Source: Pseudoalteromonas tunicata
GTDB lineage: Bacteria > Pseudomonadota > Gammaproteobacteria > Enterobacterales > Alteromonadaceae
Reading direction: 5' to 3'
Length of the DNA stretch: 64,000 nt
NCBI RefSeq assembly: GCF_002310815.1
Contig: NZ_CP011032.1
Span: 3,078,001 to 3,142,000 of the forward strand
The position numbers were made by a program, and so were the translations under genes. How positions within the stretch are numbered: the first letter of the stretch is position 1; each line of letters opens with the position of its first letter. Shown here one piece after another: positions 16,481 through 26,011 of the stretch. A model generated the notes under the pieces. It saw only the letters and a list, made by a program, of their open reading frames with translations. It did not search any database and had not been told where the DNA came from.

Positions 16481-18754
16481 ATGAATTACGCGTACTTGCC
16501 TGCACTTCTGTTGTCCCTGCCTTGGCTTAATACTGCCCAAGCACAACAACAAGAAGAATATGCTTTAGAGACATTACATTTAATGTCTTTAAATGAATTG
16601 CTAAATCTTGAAGTTGTGAGCGCGAGTCGTACCAAACAGCGCGCGATTGATGCGCCTGCTAATGTAACCGTTATTAATGCAAAAACGATATTTGAGCGTG
16701 GTTACCAAAATTTAATTGATGTATTACGTGATGTGCCTGGTTTTGATTTCGCCACAGTAGAAGACAGTGCTGGCGAATATACGACCCATAGTATTAATCG
16801 CGCCATTGGCGGCTCACCCGGTAATGTGCAGCTACTTATTTTGATTGATGGTGTAGTGCAAAATCATATTGCGTTTAATTGGTCGCAACCTTTTGGTAAT
16901 CAACAAATATTTTCTGATTTAAAACGTATAGAGATCATTCAAGGTCCCGGCTCTGCCAGCTATGGCGCAAATGCTTACTCGGGTGTTATCCACTTTATTA
17001 CCGCAGCACAAGACGATGAGCTAACCAATCAAGTTACAACTCTCATTGGTCAAAATAATCGTCATTCCACCAGCTTTGCTGTTGATAAACAATTAAGTGA
17101 ATTGTATTTACAGCTTTCGGGGCGATTGGCTGAAACAGATGGCGATTCGGGCTTAGACCGATTTGATCCTGCAGGTTATTTTTCTGCCCATGCTTGGCCT
17201 GTCAAACTGACTCAGCAATACATTGAGGGCAATTATATTGAAAATAGTGCAAACCCATTTGCTAACACCCAACAAGCTGCAGGATTTAATAATCAATCCC
17301 GTGATTGGGCATTAAGAGGAAAAGCAATTTGGCAACCGAGTAACTTTGATAACGGTATCAGAAAAATTGCTTTATCATTTAATAAATGGGTTCAGCGTCA
17401 AGGACTTGGAAGTTATGTCACTGGTTTTGAATATCAAACCAGAGCTGACTCCTTTCAAAAGCACCATCAAAGTGGCCATGTCGCCTTAGATATTGATTAT
17501 CAATGGGATGATAATCACCTGATCACCAGTAAATTATGGTATCGCGAAAACATTCAAAAACCAGATACAGGCTTTCAATATAGCTATCGTTTTATTGATT
17601 TAGTCAAAAGTTATCATAGCGTTAATTCTCAGGTTGGGTTTGAGCAGCAACTCGAAGTCTCGCAAAATAACGCTAATTGGCTGCTTGGCTATCGGATTCA
17701 GCATTCCAACAAAATGGACCAAGTTGTATCTCTTGGCCAATATCAATCAGGTCAAAACAGTGTATCCACATCACTTTGGGCCGATGCTGTAGCTGGGCTA
17801 GGTTTATTTCAAACTGGTAATGCAGGTACTCGCAAAGTAGAAGAACACGCACTTTATGGCCAATATCAGCAACAGTTGACTGAAAAAATAAACTATACCC
17901 TTGGATTTCGCTTTGATCACAGCGATGAATATGGCTCAACAACCAACCCGCGCTTCGGACTGATTTACAATGCAGATAAATGGAGCGAACAACTCGATTG
18001 GCGAATTAAGCTCTTGTATGGGCGCGCATTTCGTGAACCCAGCATTTTTGAATTAAGCGATGAGTTTCGGGGTAACAATAATTTAAAACCAGAATCAATT
18101 AGCACATATGAATTAGTCAGCCATTGGCTTTCAAGCAACCCAAATATTAAGGCCAATCTAAAAGCAGCTATTTTCTTTAGCCAACAAGATGACACCATAG
18201 CGCTTGAAGCACAAAATAGTGATGGTGGCAGTCGATACATCAATGCAAATAGTGGTGATGTTTATGGCTTTTCTTTAGATGGCAATTGGCAGTTAAGTAA
18301 AGGTCTAACAAGTTATTTTAACTATCAATTTACTGATGGAAAACAAGATACTGCCAACCTAGCAATTGCTCATACGGCTAAACATAAAATAAACTGGGGG
18401 CTCAGTTATAACGCTTTAAATGAACAACTTAATATTAATTTTCGCATGAACCATTTATTGTCACGCAGTGTACCACTAAGCAACAGCTACTTTGAACACA
18501 AAGCACCTAACGCCTCAATTGCAAACCTAGTGATGTCTTGGCAAGGTTGGCAGTTAAATAACGTAAACATTACTCCGCAACTTATTATTAATAACGTATT
18601 TGATCATCAATATTTAGGTGTGGGCCGCCAAGATGGTAGTAGTGATGTTACACAATATAATGCTGCAACTAACGTAAATCCTATTGGTTTTGCACCGCCT
18701 TATCACCCAGAACCAGGGCGGACAATTGCCGCGCAGCTAACCGCGACATTTTGA
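16481..18754 (+). CDS. TonB-dependent outer-membrane receptor (signalling-island member)
   Basis: About 757 residues. An N-terminal signal peptide (cleavage after LNTAQA) precedes a short linker, a plug domain (ASRTKQRAIDAPANVTVINAKTI, then LRDVPGFDF and RIEIIQGPGSASYGANAYSGVIHFIT) and a long beta-barrel ending in the expected C-terminal phenylalanine (LTATF). No N-terminal FecA-type signalling extension is present. Substrate unknown. No cognate inner-membrane transporter is adjacent; instead a convergent YfiR-like gene and a hybrid histidine kinase follow. The start at ATG 16481 gives a normal signal peptide, and a TTG at 16466 is the alternative. Confidence 0.9.
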   Translation: MNYAYLPALLLSLPWLNTAQAQQQEEYALETLHLMSLNELLNLEVVSASRTKQRAIDAPANVTVINAKTIFERGYQNLIDVLRDVPGFDFATVEDSAGEYTTHSINRAIGGSPGNVQLLILIDGVVQNHIAFNWSQPFGNQQIFSDLKRIEIIQGPGSASYGANAYSGVIHFITAAQDDELTNQVTTLIGQNNRHSTSFAVDKQLSELYLQLSGRLAETDGDSGLDRFDPAGYFSAHAWPVKLTQQYIEGNYIENSANPFANTQQAAGFNNQSRDWALRGKAIWQPSNFDNGIRKIALSFNKWVQRQGLGSYVTGFEYQTRADSFQKHHQSGHVALDIDYQWDDNHLITSKLWYRENIQKPDTGFQYSYRFIDLVKSYHSVNSQVGFEQQLEVSQNNANWLLGYRIQHSNKMDQVVSLGQYQSGQNSVSTSLWADAVAGLGLFQTGNAGTRKVEEHALYGQYQQQLTEKINYTLGFRFDHSDEYGSTTNPRFGLIYNADKWSEQLDWRIKLLYGRAFREPSIFELSDEFRGNNNLKPESISTYELVSHWLSSNPNIKANLKAAIFFSQQDDTIALEAQNSDGGSRYINANSGDVYGFSLDGNWQLSKGLTSYFNYQFTDGKQDTANLAIAHTAKHKINWGLSYNALNEQLNINFRMNHLLSRSVPLSNSYFEHKAPNASIANLVMSWQGWQLNNVNITPQLIINNVFDHQYLGVGRQDGSSDVTQYNAATNVNPIGFAPPYHPEPGRTIAAQLTATF

Positions 18755-18785
18755 TTTACTTTAAAATTAAGTTTGAATGATTAAA

Positions 18786-19325
18786 TTAACGAACAGTTTG
18801 TGCTATCGAGAGTATTTTATCATCCCATTGCAAACCCGATGCCGTGCTTGTAGTAAGATTTAAATAAAATTTTGGTCGACCATCGGTCGCCCCCAAACCC
18901 AAAGTTATCCCCTTTTTCACCCAAGAAGAATGGCTACTAATCAGCAAAGCATGATTAGCGGTCGCATATTCAATTGCCTGACCAATCAGCTTTTCATCAG
19001 CAACATAGACAAGATCAAATCCCGGATCGGGTAATTGTGCACCAATTTCGAGTTTATCGATTTTAATTTCACTGTAACCTTTGGTTTTTAACTTATAAAA
19101 CGAACGATAAATTTCTGGCGATGCAATAATGTAGATAGAGACTTGCTCTTTTTTACTTAAACTTGCCTCATACGATAAAATCTTTGAAATTAAGATGACT
19201 TGTAAGCTTGCCGGTAATTCAGACGCAAGAGTACTCACTGGTGATAAACCAGAAAAAAAACATACAAAAACAAATACTAGCTGCTTAAAAGTAATGAATT
19301 TATTTTGCCGCTTGGCTTGGGTCAT
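18786..19325 (-). CDS. YfiR-like (DUF4154 family) periplasmic protein
   Basis: The 179-residue protein has a basic N-terminus and a hydrophobic signal segment (LVFVFVCFFSGLSPVSTLA), then a compact domain ending with a strand/helix pattern typical of YfiR (GRPKFYLNLTTSTASGLQWDDKILSIAQ, where the family shows IN...A...SGL..S..LL.LA). In Pseudomonas aeruginosa YfiR is the periplasmic repressor of the diguanylate cyclase YfiN. Here it lies between a TonB receptor (convergent) and a hybrid histidine kinase (divergent, 127 bp apart). The assignment rests on C-terminal pattern and context. Confidence 0.65.
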   Translation of the reverse strand: MTQAKRQNKFITFKQLVFVFVCFFSGLSPVSTLASELPASLQVILISKILSYEASLSKKEQVSIYIIASPEIYRSFYKLKTKGYSEIKIDKLEIGAQLPDPGFDLVYVADEKLIGQAIEYATANHALLISSHSSWVKKGITLGLGATDGRPKFYLNLTTSTASGLQWDDKILSIAQTVR

Positions 19326-19452
19326 ACTAATATGAGTTACTCTGTTAGGAATTAAATAATCAGCGTTCTATTGTGTATTCAAATAGATAACAGTTTAATA
19401 TTAAATCACTCAGTGTTATTAACAAGTACTAAAAAGGATATAGGGAAAAATA

Positions 19453-22107
19453 ATGATCAAAAGCAAGCTTAGTATTAAGTTACTTTGGTATGTAACCCCG
19501 CTTGTCATCGTTCCATTATTGTTTCTTGGTGGCTTTGCACTTTCAAATGTAACGCAATTTACCGAACGTCAAGCAGAGCTAAGTGTTAGTCAATTTGTTG
19601 ATCAGCAACAACAGAAAATATCCAATTATACTGAGGTTTTTCATTCAACAACGGAGTTGCTGTCTAATTCACCTGTACTTATCGACTTTCTTGAAGCCTA
19701 TAACAATAAACCCGCCAGTAAAACGGTAAATCCCGGTTCATTGCTTGATGTATTTGTCAGTTATATTAATGCGTATCCCGACATTTTAAGCATCGATTTA
19801 ATTACCCCTGAGGGTAAAAGTATCGCTTTTTATTCTAGTGATTTATTTGCCACATCAGACAGTTATCATTTTACTGAAAACTTACGAAACAGCTCAATTC
19901 GCCGCCAGCAATTTATGCATCAAAACGAGCAAGGTTCAACATCCTTATATTTTGCCCAACAAATATTTAAATCTGATTATCAGCTGGAAAGCCCAAAACT
20001 AATGGCTTATCTCATTGTGCATTTAGACCCTTCGGTGCTCAATACCAGCATTTTAGAAGCTCCCTTTGAGAATACGTTAAATATTGTACTCAATGAGCAA
20101 GGTAAAATTTTATTTAGTTCTAATATTGAAACGCTCGGTCACTATTTAACAGAATTTGAATACAAAAGTATTGTTGACGCTGCTGAACGCAGTCATTTAG
20201 TTGAATTAAAACTGAGTACTTTAGATAATCAAGAACGAATGGTATACGCCAACCAAATGAATGGCGGTGCCTATTATGTATCATCAATTCCAAAAAATAT
20301 TCTTTACGAATCAGGTAAAGCAATTACTTTATTTACAGCTTTAGTCGTCATTGCATCAATTATTTTTTTACCGATCTTGATTTTTATTGTGGTTCGCTCT
20401 TTGTTATTAACCCCACTTGAAATGCTGGCAGAAGCGAGTCATCGTGTTGGCGATGGTGATCTTAAGATTTTACTCCCAATTGAACGTGAAGATGAAATGG
20501 GTTCATTATTTCAAGACTTTAACCACATGGTCAGCCAAATCCGCCACTATCAGGGTCAACTCGAAGACTATAAAGAACACCTTGAAGAAAAAGTAGCAGC
20601 GCGTACCCATGAATTAGCAAAAATGAACCACCAACTCGAAAAAGCAATGAATCAAGCAGAACAAGCGAGTCAGTTAAAAAGCCGCTTTTTAGCCAATATG
20701 AGCCATGAAATACGCACCCCTTTGACAGCTATCATGGGTTTTACCGAGCAAATGCTCACTAAAGAACCTGACGATAAAAAAGCACAACACTTAAATACCG
20801 TATTAAGAAATTCCAAACATCTATTAGAGCTCATTAATAATATTTTAGATTTGTCGAAAATTGAGGCCGAAAAACTCGAAGTCGAGCGACAACCGTTAGA
20901 GCTGAGCCAACTCATCGAAGACATCAATTCAGTTGTTCATGTCTTAGCACAAGATAAAAACTTAACGTTTGCTGTTGAGTACGATTACCCACTCCCGCGC
21001 ACATTAAATAGTGACATAACTCGCTTAAAACAAGTTTTGCTCAATGTATGTACCAATGCAGTAAAATTCACCGCTGAAGGCTCAGTAACCCTTGCTATCA
21101 GTGCAAAACATAGCTTGAGTCAATTAGAATTTAAAGTACAAGATACTGGTATTGGTATGTCCAACCAAGAGCTTGAGCGTATTTTCAAACCATTTGAACA
21201 AGCTGATTCAAGTACCACCAGAAAGTTTGGTGGCACTGGATTGGGCTTATGTATTTCAAAAAACTTAGCTCAACTACTTGGCGGTGATATCACGGTGACA
21301 AGTAAACAGACTCAAGGCAGTTGTTTTCTTATCACTGTAGCCTGTCACAACGAGCACATACCGGTTGATATTATTAAATCGGCCACAGATTTAGCACAAT
21401 TAAAACCAGCACTCGCTCCAATTAAAAATGCCTATTACCAAGCTCAAATCTTAGTGGCAGAAGACAATCCAGATAATCAAGAGCTAATTCGGCTGTTACT
21501 GGAACAATGGGGTCTTGAGCCTCACTTTGCTGATAACGGAGCGCAAGCGGTTGAAATGGCATTAACTCACGACTTCGATCTTATTTTAATGGACATGCAA
21601 ATGCCGGTAATGGGAGGCTTAGAAGCAACAACAATGCTGAGAAACACTGCCTACGACGGTCCAATTATCGCCTTAACAGCAAATGTAATGAAAAATGATA
21701 TTGATACTTATATTGCTGCAGGTTGCAACCAATCACTTGCAAAGCCTATTGATAAACAAGAGCTTGAAAATGCATTAGAAAAATATTTAAGCCTACAACA
21801 TGACAATAATAAAAAGTGGGAAGATGTCTTAAAGACCGAACAATTTAAAAAAATCAGTCTAAATTACAAAGCAAAAATGCCAGAGATGAAAACGCAATTA
21901 ACTGATTTATATGAGAGTGAAGACTGGGAACAACTTACCGCACTGGCCCATAGCATAAAAGGCAGCGCAGGCTGTTTTGGTTTTACCCACATAAGTGATG
22001 CCGCTTCAGAACTTGAAAGCTGCCTTAAAGACAAAAATCAACAGCGATTAGACTATCAATTTCTCAAACTTGAACAATCGATTAGTTTTACATTGCAAAT
22101 GGATTAA
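19453..22107 (+). CDS. Hybrid sensor histidine kinase (periplasmic sensor, HAMP, HisKA, HATPase, REC, Hpt)
   Basis: Domains in order in 884 residues: TM1 (~12-30); a periplasmic sensor of ~260 residues, probably dCache-like; TM2 (~290-315); HAMP (~316-368); a coiled coil; HisKA with phospho-acceptor H418 in ANMSHEIRTPL; HATPase with N-box VLLNVCTNAVKFT, DTGIGM and GGTGLGL; a receiver with D714 (LILMDMQMPVMGG); and a C-terminal Hpt with H833 (LAHSIKGSAGCFG). It is a complete phosphorelay lacking only the final output regulator, which is not next door. Its periplasmic domain could be the target of the divergent YfiR-like protein (inference). The 3' end overlaps rimI by about 20 bp. Confidence 0.93.
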   Translation: MIKSKLSIKLLWYVTPLVIVPLLFLGGFALSNVTQFTERQAELSVSQFVDQQQQKISNYTEVFHSTTELLSNSPVLIDFLEAYNNKPASKTVNPGSLLDVFVSYINAYPDILSIDLITPEGKSIAFYSSDLFATSDSYHFTENLRNSSIRRQQFMHQNEQGSTSLYFAQQIFKSDYQLESPKLMAYLIVHLDPSVLNTSILEAPFENTLNIVLNEQGKILFSSNIETLGHYLTEFEYKSIVDAAERSHLVELKLSTLDNQERMVYANQMNGGAYYVSSIPKNILYESGKAITLFTALVVIASIIFLPILIFIVVRSLLLTPLEMLAEASHRVGDGDLKILLPIEREDEMGSLFQDFNHMVSQIRHYQGQLEDYKEHLEEKVAARTHELAKMNHQLEKAMNQAEQASQLKSRFLANMSHEIRTPLTAIMGFTEQMLTKEPDDKKAQHLNTVLRNSKHLLELINNILDLSKIEAEKLEVERQPLELSQLIEDINSVVHVLAQDKNLTFAVEYDYPLPRTLNSDITRLKQVLLNVCTNAVKFTAEGSVTLAISAKHSLSQLEFKVQDTGIGMSNQELERIFKPFEQADSSTTRKFGGTGLGLCISKNLAQLLGGDITVTSKQTQGSCFLITVACHNEHIPVDIIKSATDLAQLKPALAPIKNAYYQAQILVAEDNPDNQELIRLLLEQWGLEPHFADNGAQAVEMALTHDFDLILMDMQMPVMGGLEATTMLRNTAYDGPIIALTANVMKNDIDTYIAAGCNQSLAKPIDKQELENALEKYLSLQHDNNKKWEDVLKTEQFKKISLNYKAKMPEMKTQLTDLYESEDWEQLTALAHSIKGSAGCFGFTHISDAASELESCLKDKNQQRLDYQFLKLEQSISFTLQMD

Positions 22108-22540
22108 AAGGTAATCCCATTAAAATTGCATCTTCGTTACCGGTAGCTGCAGGGTAATAATTTTTACGTATTCCCATCTCACAAAAACCAACTTTATTAT
22201 AAAGGTGGATTGCAGCTTGGTTACTTGCTCGTACTTCTAAAAAAATATTTTCAGCGCCACGCGTTTGCGATTGCTCAACTAAATGTGCCATCAATTGTGA
22301 AGCAATCCCTTTACCTTGATATTGAGGATGAACTCCAATATCCATCAAAGTAAAATCTGGACCCGCCATTTCAGCAATATAAAAACCGACTAACTGAGCT
22401 TGATCAAACATACCAAAATGAAAATATCGCGCGCCAAAACATGAGCTCATGTTTTGTTCTGACCAAGGAAACGCATTCGCAGAGACTTCTATTGCCATCA
22501 TGACGCTAAGATGCTGCTCATTAAGTGGTTGAATTATCAT
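22088..22540 (-). CDS. rimI: Ribosomal protein S18 alanine N-acetyltransferase
   Basis: A GNAT acetyltransferase of 150 residues with the acetyl-CoA motif IGVHPQYQGKGIASQL and the RimI-type LEVRASNQAAIHLYNKVGF. RimI acetylates the N-terminal alanine of ribosomal protein S18. The start MIIQPLNEQ at 22540 overlaps the holD stop by four bases (ATGA), indicating translational coupling. The holD-rimI order is conserved in E. coli. Confidence 0.93.
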   Translation of the reverse strand: MIIQPLNEQHLSVMMAIEVSANAFPWSEQNMSSCFGARYFHFGMFDQAQLVGFYIAEMAGPDFTLMDIGVHPQYQGKGIASQLMAHLVEQSQTRGAENIFLEVRASNQAAIHLYNKVGFCEMGIRKNYYPAATGNEDAILMGLPFNPFAM

Positions 22541-22827
22541 TTTTGAATGTCGCTCAATTTTTGCCAAAGTTGTTTTTTCTCTAGCCCCGACAGGCCATGC
22601 TGACAAATAATTAACTGGGGAGGTTGTAAATCGAACCCTTGAACGGTGTTAATACTCACTTGAGTCACGACCGAATCAATCAATGCACGCTTAATATCAT
22701 CAAAAAGTTGCTCATCTATAGCAACCATCGAATCTGATTGAGTAGCAGCTTGAACAAACCGATTACGATAATGTGCATTAAGCGTTAAAGTTTCAATTTC
22801 AAAAATTTGATTAATTAATTGCGACAT
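22537..22827 (-). CDS. holD: DNA polymerase III psi subunit
   Basis: Psi links the clamp loader (via chi) to SSB-coated DNA. The 96-residue protein is shorter than E. coli HolD (137) but shows the fold pattern LTLNAHYRNRF-like lead, PQLIICQHGLSGLEKKQLWQKL and above all the position immediately upstream of and overlapping rimI. HolD evolves quickly, so the identity rests partly on context. Confidence 0.72.
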   Translation of the reverse strand: MSQLINQIFEIETLTLNAHYRNRFVQAATQSDSMVAIDEQLFDDIKRALIDSVVTQVSINTVQGFDLQPPQLIICQHGLSGLEKKQLWQKLSDIQK

Positions 22828-22901
22828 TATTACTGGACCATTAAGGTAGTTTTATTAATTACGTTAACAGTAAACGAGATTTTATAGAAGAGATAAAGAA
22901 T

Positions 22902-22978
22902 TGGCAGGGGCGGAGAGATTCGAACTCCCAACCGTCGGTTTTGGAGACCGCTGTTCTACCAATTGGAACTACGCCCCT
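22902..22978 (-). tRNA. tRNA-Trp (anticodon CCA)
   Basis: Read on the minus strand, the acceptor stem AGGGGCG pairs with CGCCCCT, followed by the discriminator G and an encoded CCA. The anticodon loop is CTCCAAA (anticodon CCA) and the T-arm has GTTCGAATC. It is nearly identical to E. coli tRNA-Trp with one extra base in the D-loop. It stands alone between holD and the GGDEF gene. Confidence 0.97.
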
Positions 22979-23201
22979 GCAATGTCGTCGAATTATAGAG
23001 ATCTTTTTATAAAGGTAAAGAGATAATTTAGTAATTTAGTTTAAGTGTCGAAAATCTAAACACTTAGAGCATAATTCACACAAAAACATTCATTTAAGTC
23101 TCATTAAGCGTTTCTAAATAACATTGCTTTTTAAATCGATTACATTATAAATAAGAAATGATGTTTATTTATTAGATATCACAAATGATAAAGAGGCAAT
23201 A

Positions 23202-24224
23202 ATGCAAGAAGACTTATTAAACTCCGTTGTAAAAATTACCAAAAATCGTGACATTGACTCTTTAGAATTTAGCCTTATTTCGACTATTCACGAATTTTTA
23301 AATTGCAAAGACATTATCATTTATAAAAATTTATCTCAAAGCAATGGAATAGGTGTTGAAAAAAGCGCCTCTTTATATCTTGATAGTGAAAATAATTACA
23401 TTTGGGGTGAGAGAGAAATCCTACAAGATATCTCAAAAGAGCTTGCTTCATGTTTGCATTCAGCCTGCACAATCAACATTCAAAAGAAAAATGATCTTGA
23501 GCAACGCTGGTTACCTATTTTATTAAATGATAAACCCGTGGGTGCTATTTATATTCGCTGTAAAACTCTGCATAGTGAACAACAAGTATTATTAAACTCT
23601 TATTGCCGTATTTATGAAAATTACCTCACGATATTAAATGAGAATGAGCGCGATAAACTCACCAGTTTGTTAAATCGTCAAACCTTTGATCGAAAAATAA
23701 AGCTCTTGATGGAAAATCAAATAAACGATCACTTTAAAGTACGTACAGAAAAAACCAATCGTAAACACCATGATGATTCAACCTCTTGGCTGGCTATGGT
23801 TGATATTGATCATTTTAAAAAAATTAATGATACTTATGGCCATATTTGCGGTGATGAAGTGCTATTACTGCTTGCACAGCGTATGTCTGCTTTTTTTAGG
23901 GCTTCTGATTTAGTTTTTCGTTTTGGTGGTGAAGAATTTGTAATTGTATTTGAACCAACAACGCAAGAGCTCATTAATAAACGACTAGCAGCATTTATGG
24001 AACAAATTCGCAGCACACATTTTCCTTTCATTAAACAACTAACTCTCAGTATTGGAATAGCTCGTATGAGCCCTTACGACTTTCCGATCTCAGTAATCGA
24101 AAATGCTGACAAAGCGCTATACTTCGCAAAAAATAGCGGCCGAGACCAAGTTATCTTTTACTCGGATGTACCAAAAGCGAATATTCAAGAATCGCAAAGC
24201 GGTGATGAAATCGAGTTATTTTAA
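23202..24224 (+). CDS. Diguanylate cyclase (GGDEF domain, soluble)
   Basis: The 340-residue protein has no membrane segment. Residues ~1-140 look like a small GAF-type sensory region. A GGDEF domain follows, with DKLTSLLNRQTF, metal-binding D201 (VDIDHFKKINDTYGH), the active-site GGEEF at 242-246 and an inhibitory-site RxxD (R233-D236) five residues before it, so it should be active and product-inhibited. An unusual ~25-residue charged insertion (around 170-195) interrupts the first part of the domain. SD AGAGG precedes the ATG. It probably synthesises c-di-GMP; the signal is unknown. Confidence 0.93.
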   Translation: MQEDLLNSVVKITKNRDIDSLEFSLISTIHEFLNCKDIIIYKNLSQSNGIGVEKSASLYLDSENNYIWGEREILQDISKELASCLHSACTINIQKKNDLEQRWLPILLNDKPVGAIYIRCKTLHSEQQVLLNSYCRIYENYLTILNENERDKLTSLLNRQTFDRKIKLLMENQINDHFKVRTEKTNRKHHDDSTSWLAMVDIDHFKKINDTYGHICGDEVLLLLAQRMSAFFRASDLVFRFGGEEFVIVFEPTTQELINKRLAAFMEQIRSTHFPFIKQLTLSIGIARMSPYDFPISVIENADKALYFAKNSGRDQVIFYSDVPKANIQESQSGDEIELF

Positions 24225-24253
24225 CTAGATATATTTTTATGATTTTTAAAATA

Positions 24254-24283
24254 AAAAAACAGCAAATTGCTTTGCTGTTTTTT
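24254..24283. terminator. Bidirectional terminator between the GGDEF gene and guaA
   Basis: A 13-bp perfect stem AAAAAACAGCAAA / TTTGCTGTTTTTT with loop TTGC serves both converging genes. Confidence 0.92.
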
Positions 24284-24312
24284 ATTATCAAATGGAAGGT
24301 TTTATCCAGCCA

Positions 24313-25890
24313 TTATTCCCACTCTATCGTTGCTGGCGGCTTGCCAGAAATATCATAAACAACGCGAGAGATACCATCAATTTCATTAATAATACGGTTA
24401 GATACTAAACCTAGGAAATCATATGGTAAGTGTGACCAGCGAGCAGTCATAAAATCAATGGTTTCAACACAACGTAGTGATACCACCCAGTCGTACTTAC
24501 GCGCATCGCCCATAACACCCACAGATTTTACAGGTAAGAATACGGTGAAAGCTTGGCTTACTTTATTGTATAAGTCAGCTTTATGCAGCTCTTCAATGAA
24601 GATAGCATCGGCGCGACGTAATAAGTCACAATATTCTTTTTTGATTTCGCCCAATACACGCACACCAAGGCCTGGACCTGGGAATGGGTGACGATAAAGC
24701 ATATCGTATGGTAAACCTAACTCTAAACCAATTTTACGTACTTCATCTTTAAACAACTCACGTAACGGCTCAACTAGCCCCATCTCCATATCATCAGGTA
24801 AACCACCTACGTTATGATGAGACTTAATGACATGCGCTTTACCTGTTGCTGATGCAGCAGATTCAATCACATCTGGGTAGATTGTACCTTGGCCTAACCA
24901 TTTTGCATTTTTAAGCTTTTTAGATTCGGCATCAAAAATATCAATAAAAGTATGACCAATTGCTTTACGCTTAGCTTCTGGATCGGATAAGCCGGCTAAA
25001 TCAGCCAAAAATTGAGCTTCAGCATCCACTTTAATGATATTTAAACCAAAGTGATCACCAAACATATCCATTACTTGTTGGCCTTCGTTTAAGCGAAGTA
25101 AACCATTATCAACAAATACACAGGTTAGTTTGCTGCCTATTGCACGATGCAATAGCATAGCAACAACAGATGAATCAACACCACCAGACAAGCCTAAGAT
25201 AACTTCGTCATCGCCGACTTTTTCTTTGATACGCTCAATCGCGTCTTCAATAATTGTTGCTGGCGTCCATAATTTCTCACAACCACAGATATCAACAACA
25301 AAACGCTCTAGTAAACGTTGACCTTGTTGAGTGTGAGTCACTTCTGGATGGAATTGCACCCCATAAAAACGTTTTGCTTCATCAGCCATTGCTGCATGCG
25401 GGCAAGTTTCTGTTTGTGCTGTGGTTGTAAAGCTTGCAGGAATTTCAATGACTTTATCGCCATGACTCATCCATACATCTAAAATGCCTTGACCGTTATC
25501 AGCAACATGGTCTTCAATCGCATCAAATAACTTACATTGGCCTAACTTAGCAACTTTAGCATAGCCAAATTCACGCTTGTCAGAGCTTTGAACTAAGCCA
25601 CCTAACTGCATTGCCATAGTTTGCATACCATAACAAATACCAAGTACAGGCACGCCTGCATTAAATACATATTCAGGTGCACGCGGGCTATTGTCTTCAG
25701 TTGTTGACTCTGGGCCGCCTGATAAAATAATACCATCAGGTGCAAATTCGCGAATTTGCTCTTCAGTTACATCCCATGCCCATAATTCACAATAAACGCC
25801 AATCTCGCGAATGCGGCGAGCAATCAGCTGAGTATATTGTGAACCAAAATCTAAAATAAGGACGCGTGAATCGTGGATATTTTTACTCAT
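24313..25890 (-). CDS. guaA: GMP synthase (glutamine-hydrolysing)
   Basis: Converts XMP to GMP using glutamine and ATP. The N-terminal class I amidotransferase has its nucleophile in GICYGMQ and the His/Glu in QFHPEVTH; the ATP-pyrophosphatase loop is [10 protein letters not shown]; the dimerisation domain ends at PPATIEWE, as in E. coli. Starting at ATG 25890 ([16 protein letters not shown]) gives 525 residues, exactly the E. coli length. An ATG 18 bp upstream is possible. Downstream of guaB in the usual order. Confidence 0.97.
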   Translation of the reverse strand: MSKNIHDSRVLILDFGSQYTQLIARRIREIGVYCELWAWDVTEEQIREFAPDGIILSGGPESTTEDNSPRAPEYVFNAGVPVLGICYGMQTMAMQLGGLVQSSDKREFGYAKVAKLGQCKLFDAIEDHVADNGQGILDVWMSHGDKVIEIPASFTTTAQTETCPHAAMADEAKRFYGVQFHPEVTHTQQGQRLLERFVVDICGCEKLWTPATIIEDAIERIKEKVGDDEVILGLSGGVDSSVVAMLLHRAIGSKLTCVFVDNGLLRLNEGQQVMDMFGDHFGLNIIKVDAEAQFLADLAGLSDPEAKRKAIGHTFIDIFDAESKKLKNAKWLGQGTIYPDVIESAASATGKAHVIKSHHNVGGLPDDMEMGLVEPLRELFKDEVRKIGLELGLPYDMLYRHPFPGPGLGVRVLGEIKKEYCDLLRRADAIFIEELHKADLYNKVSQAFTVFLPVKSVGVMGDARKYDWVVSLRCVETIDFMTARWSHLPYDFLGLVSNRIINEIDGISRVVYDISGKPPATIEWE

Positions 25891-25966
25891 GAGGATCTCG
25901 TTCGTCATAAACTAATTACAAATCAGTCGACTACTCTTTTATAAGTAACCTACTAATAATAAATAA

Positions 25967-25986
25967 GGGCTAGCCGATGCTAGCCC
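25967..25986 (-). other. Hairpin in the guaB-guaA intergenic region
   Basis: GGGCTAGC-CGAT-GCTAGCCC is a perfect 8-bp GC-rich stem 26 bp after the guaB stop codon. On the coding strand it is followed by TTATTTATTATTAG, an imperfect T-rich tail. It may act as a partial terminator or mRNA-stabilising element that lowers guaA relative to guaB. Confidence 0.6.
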
Positions 25987-26011
25987 CGAAATTTACTTTG
26001 CTTATCAAGCA

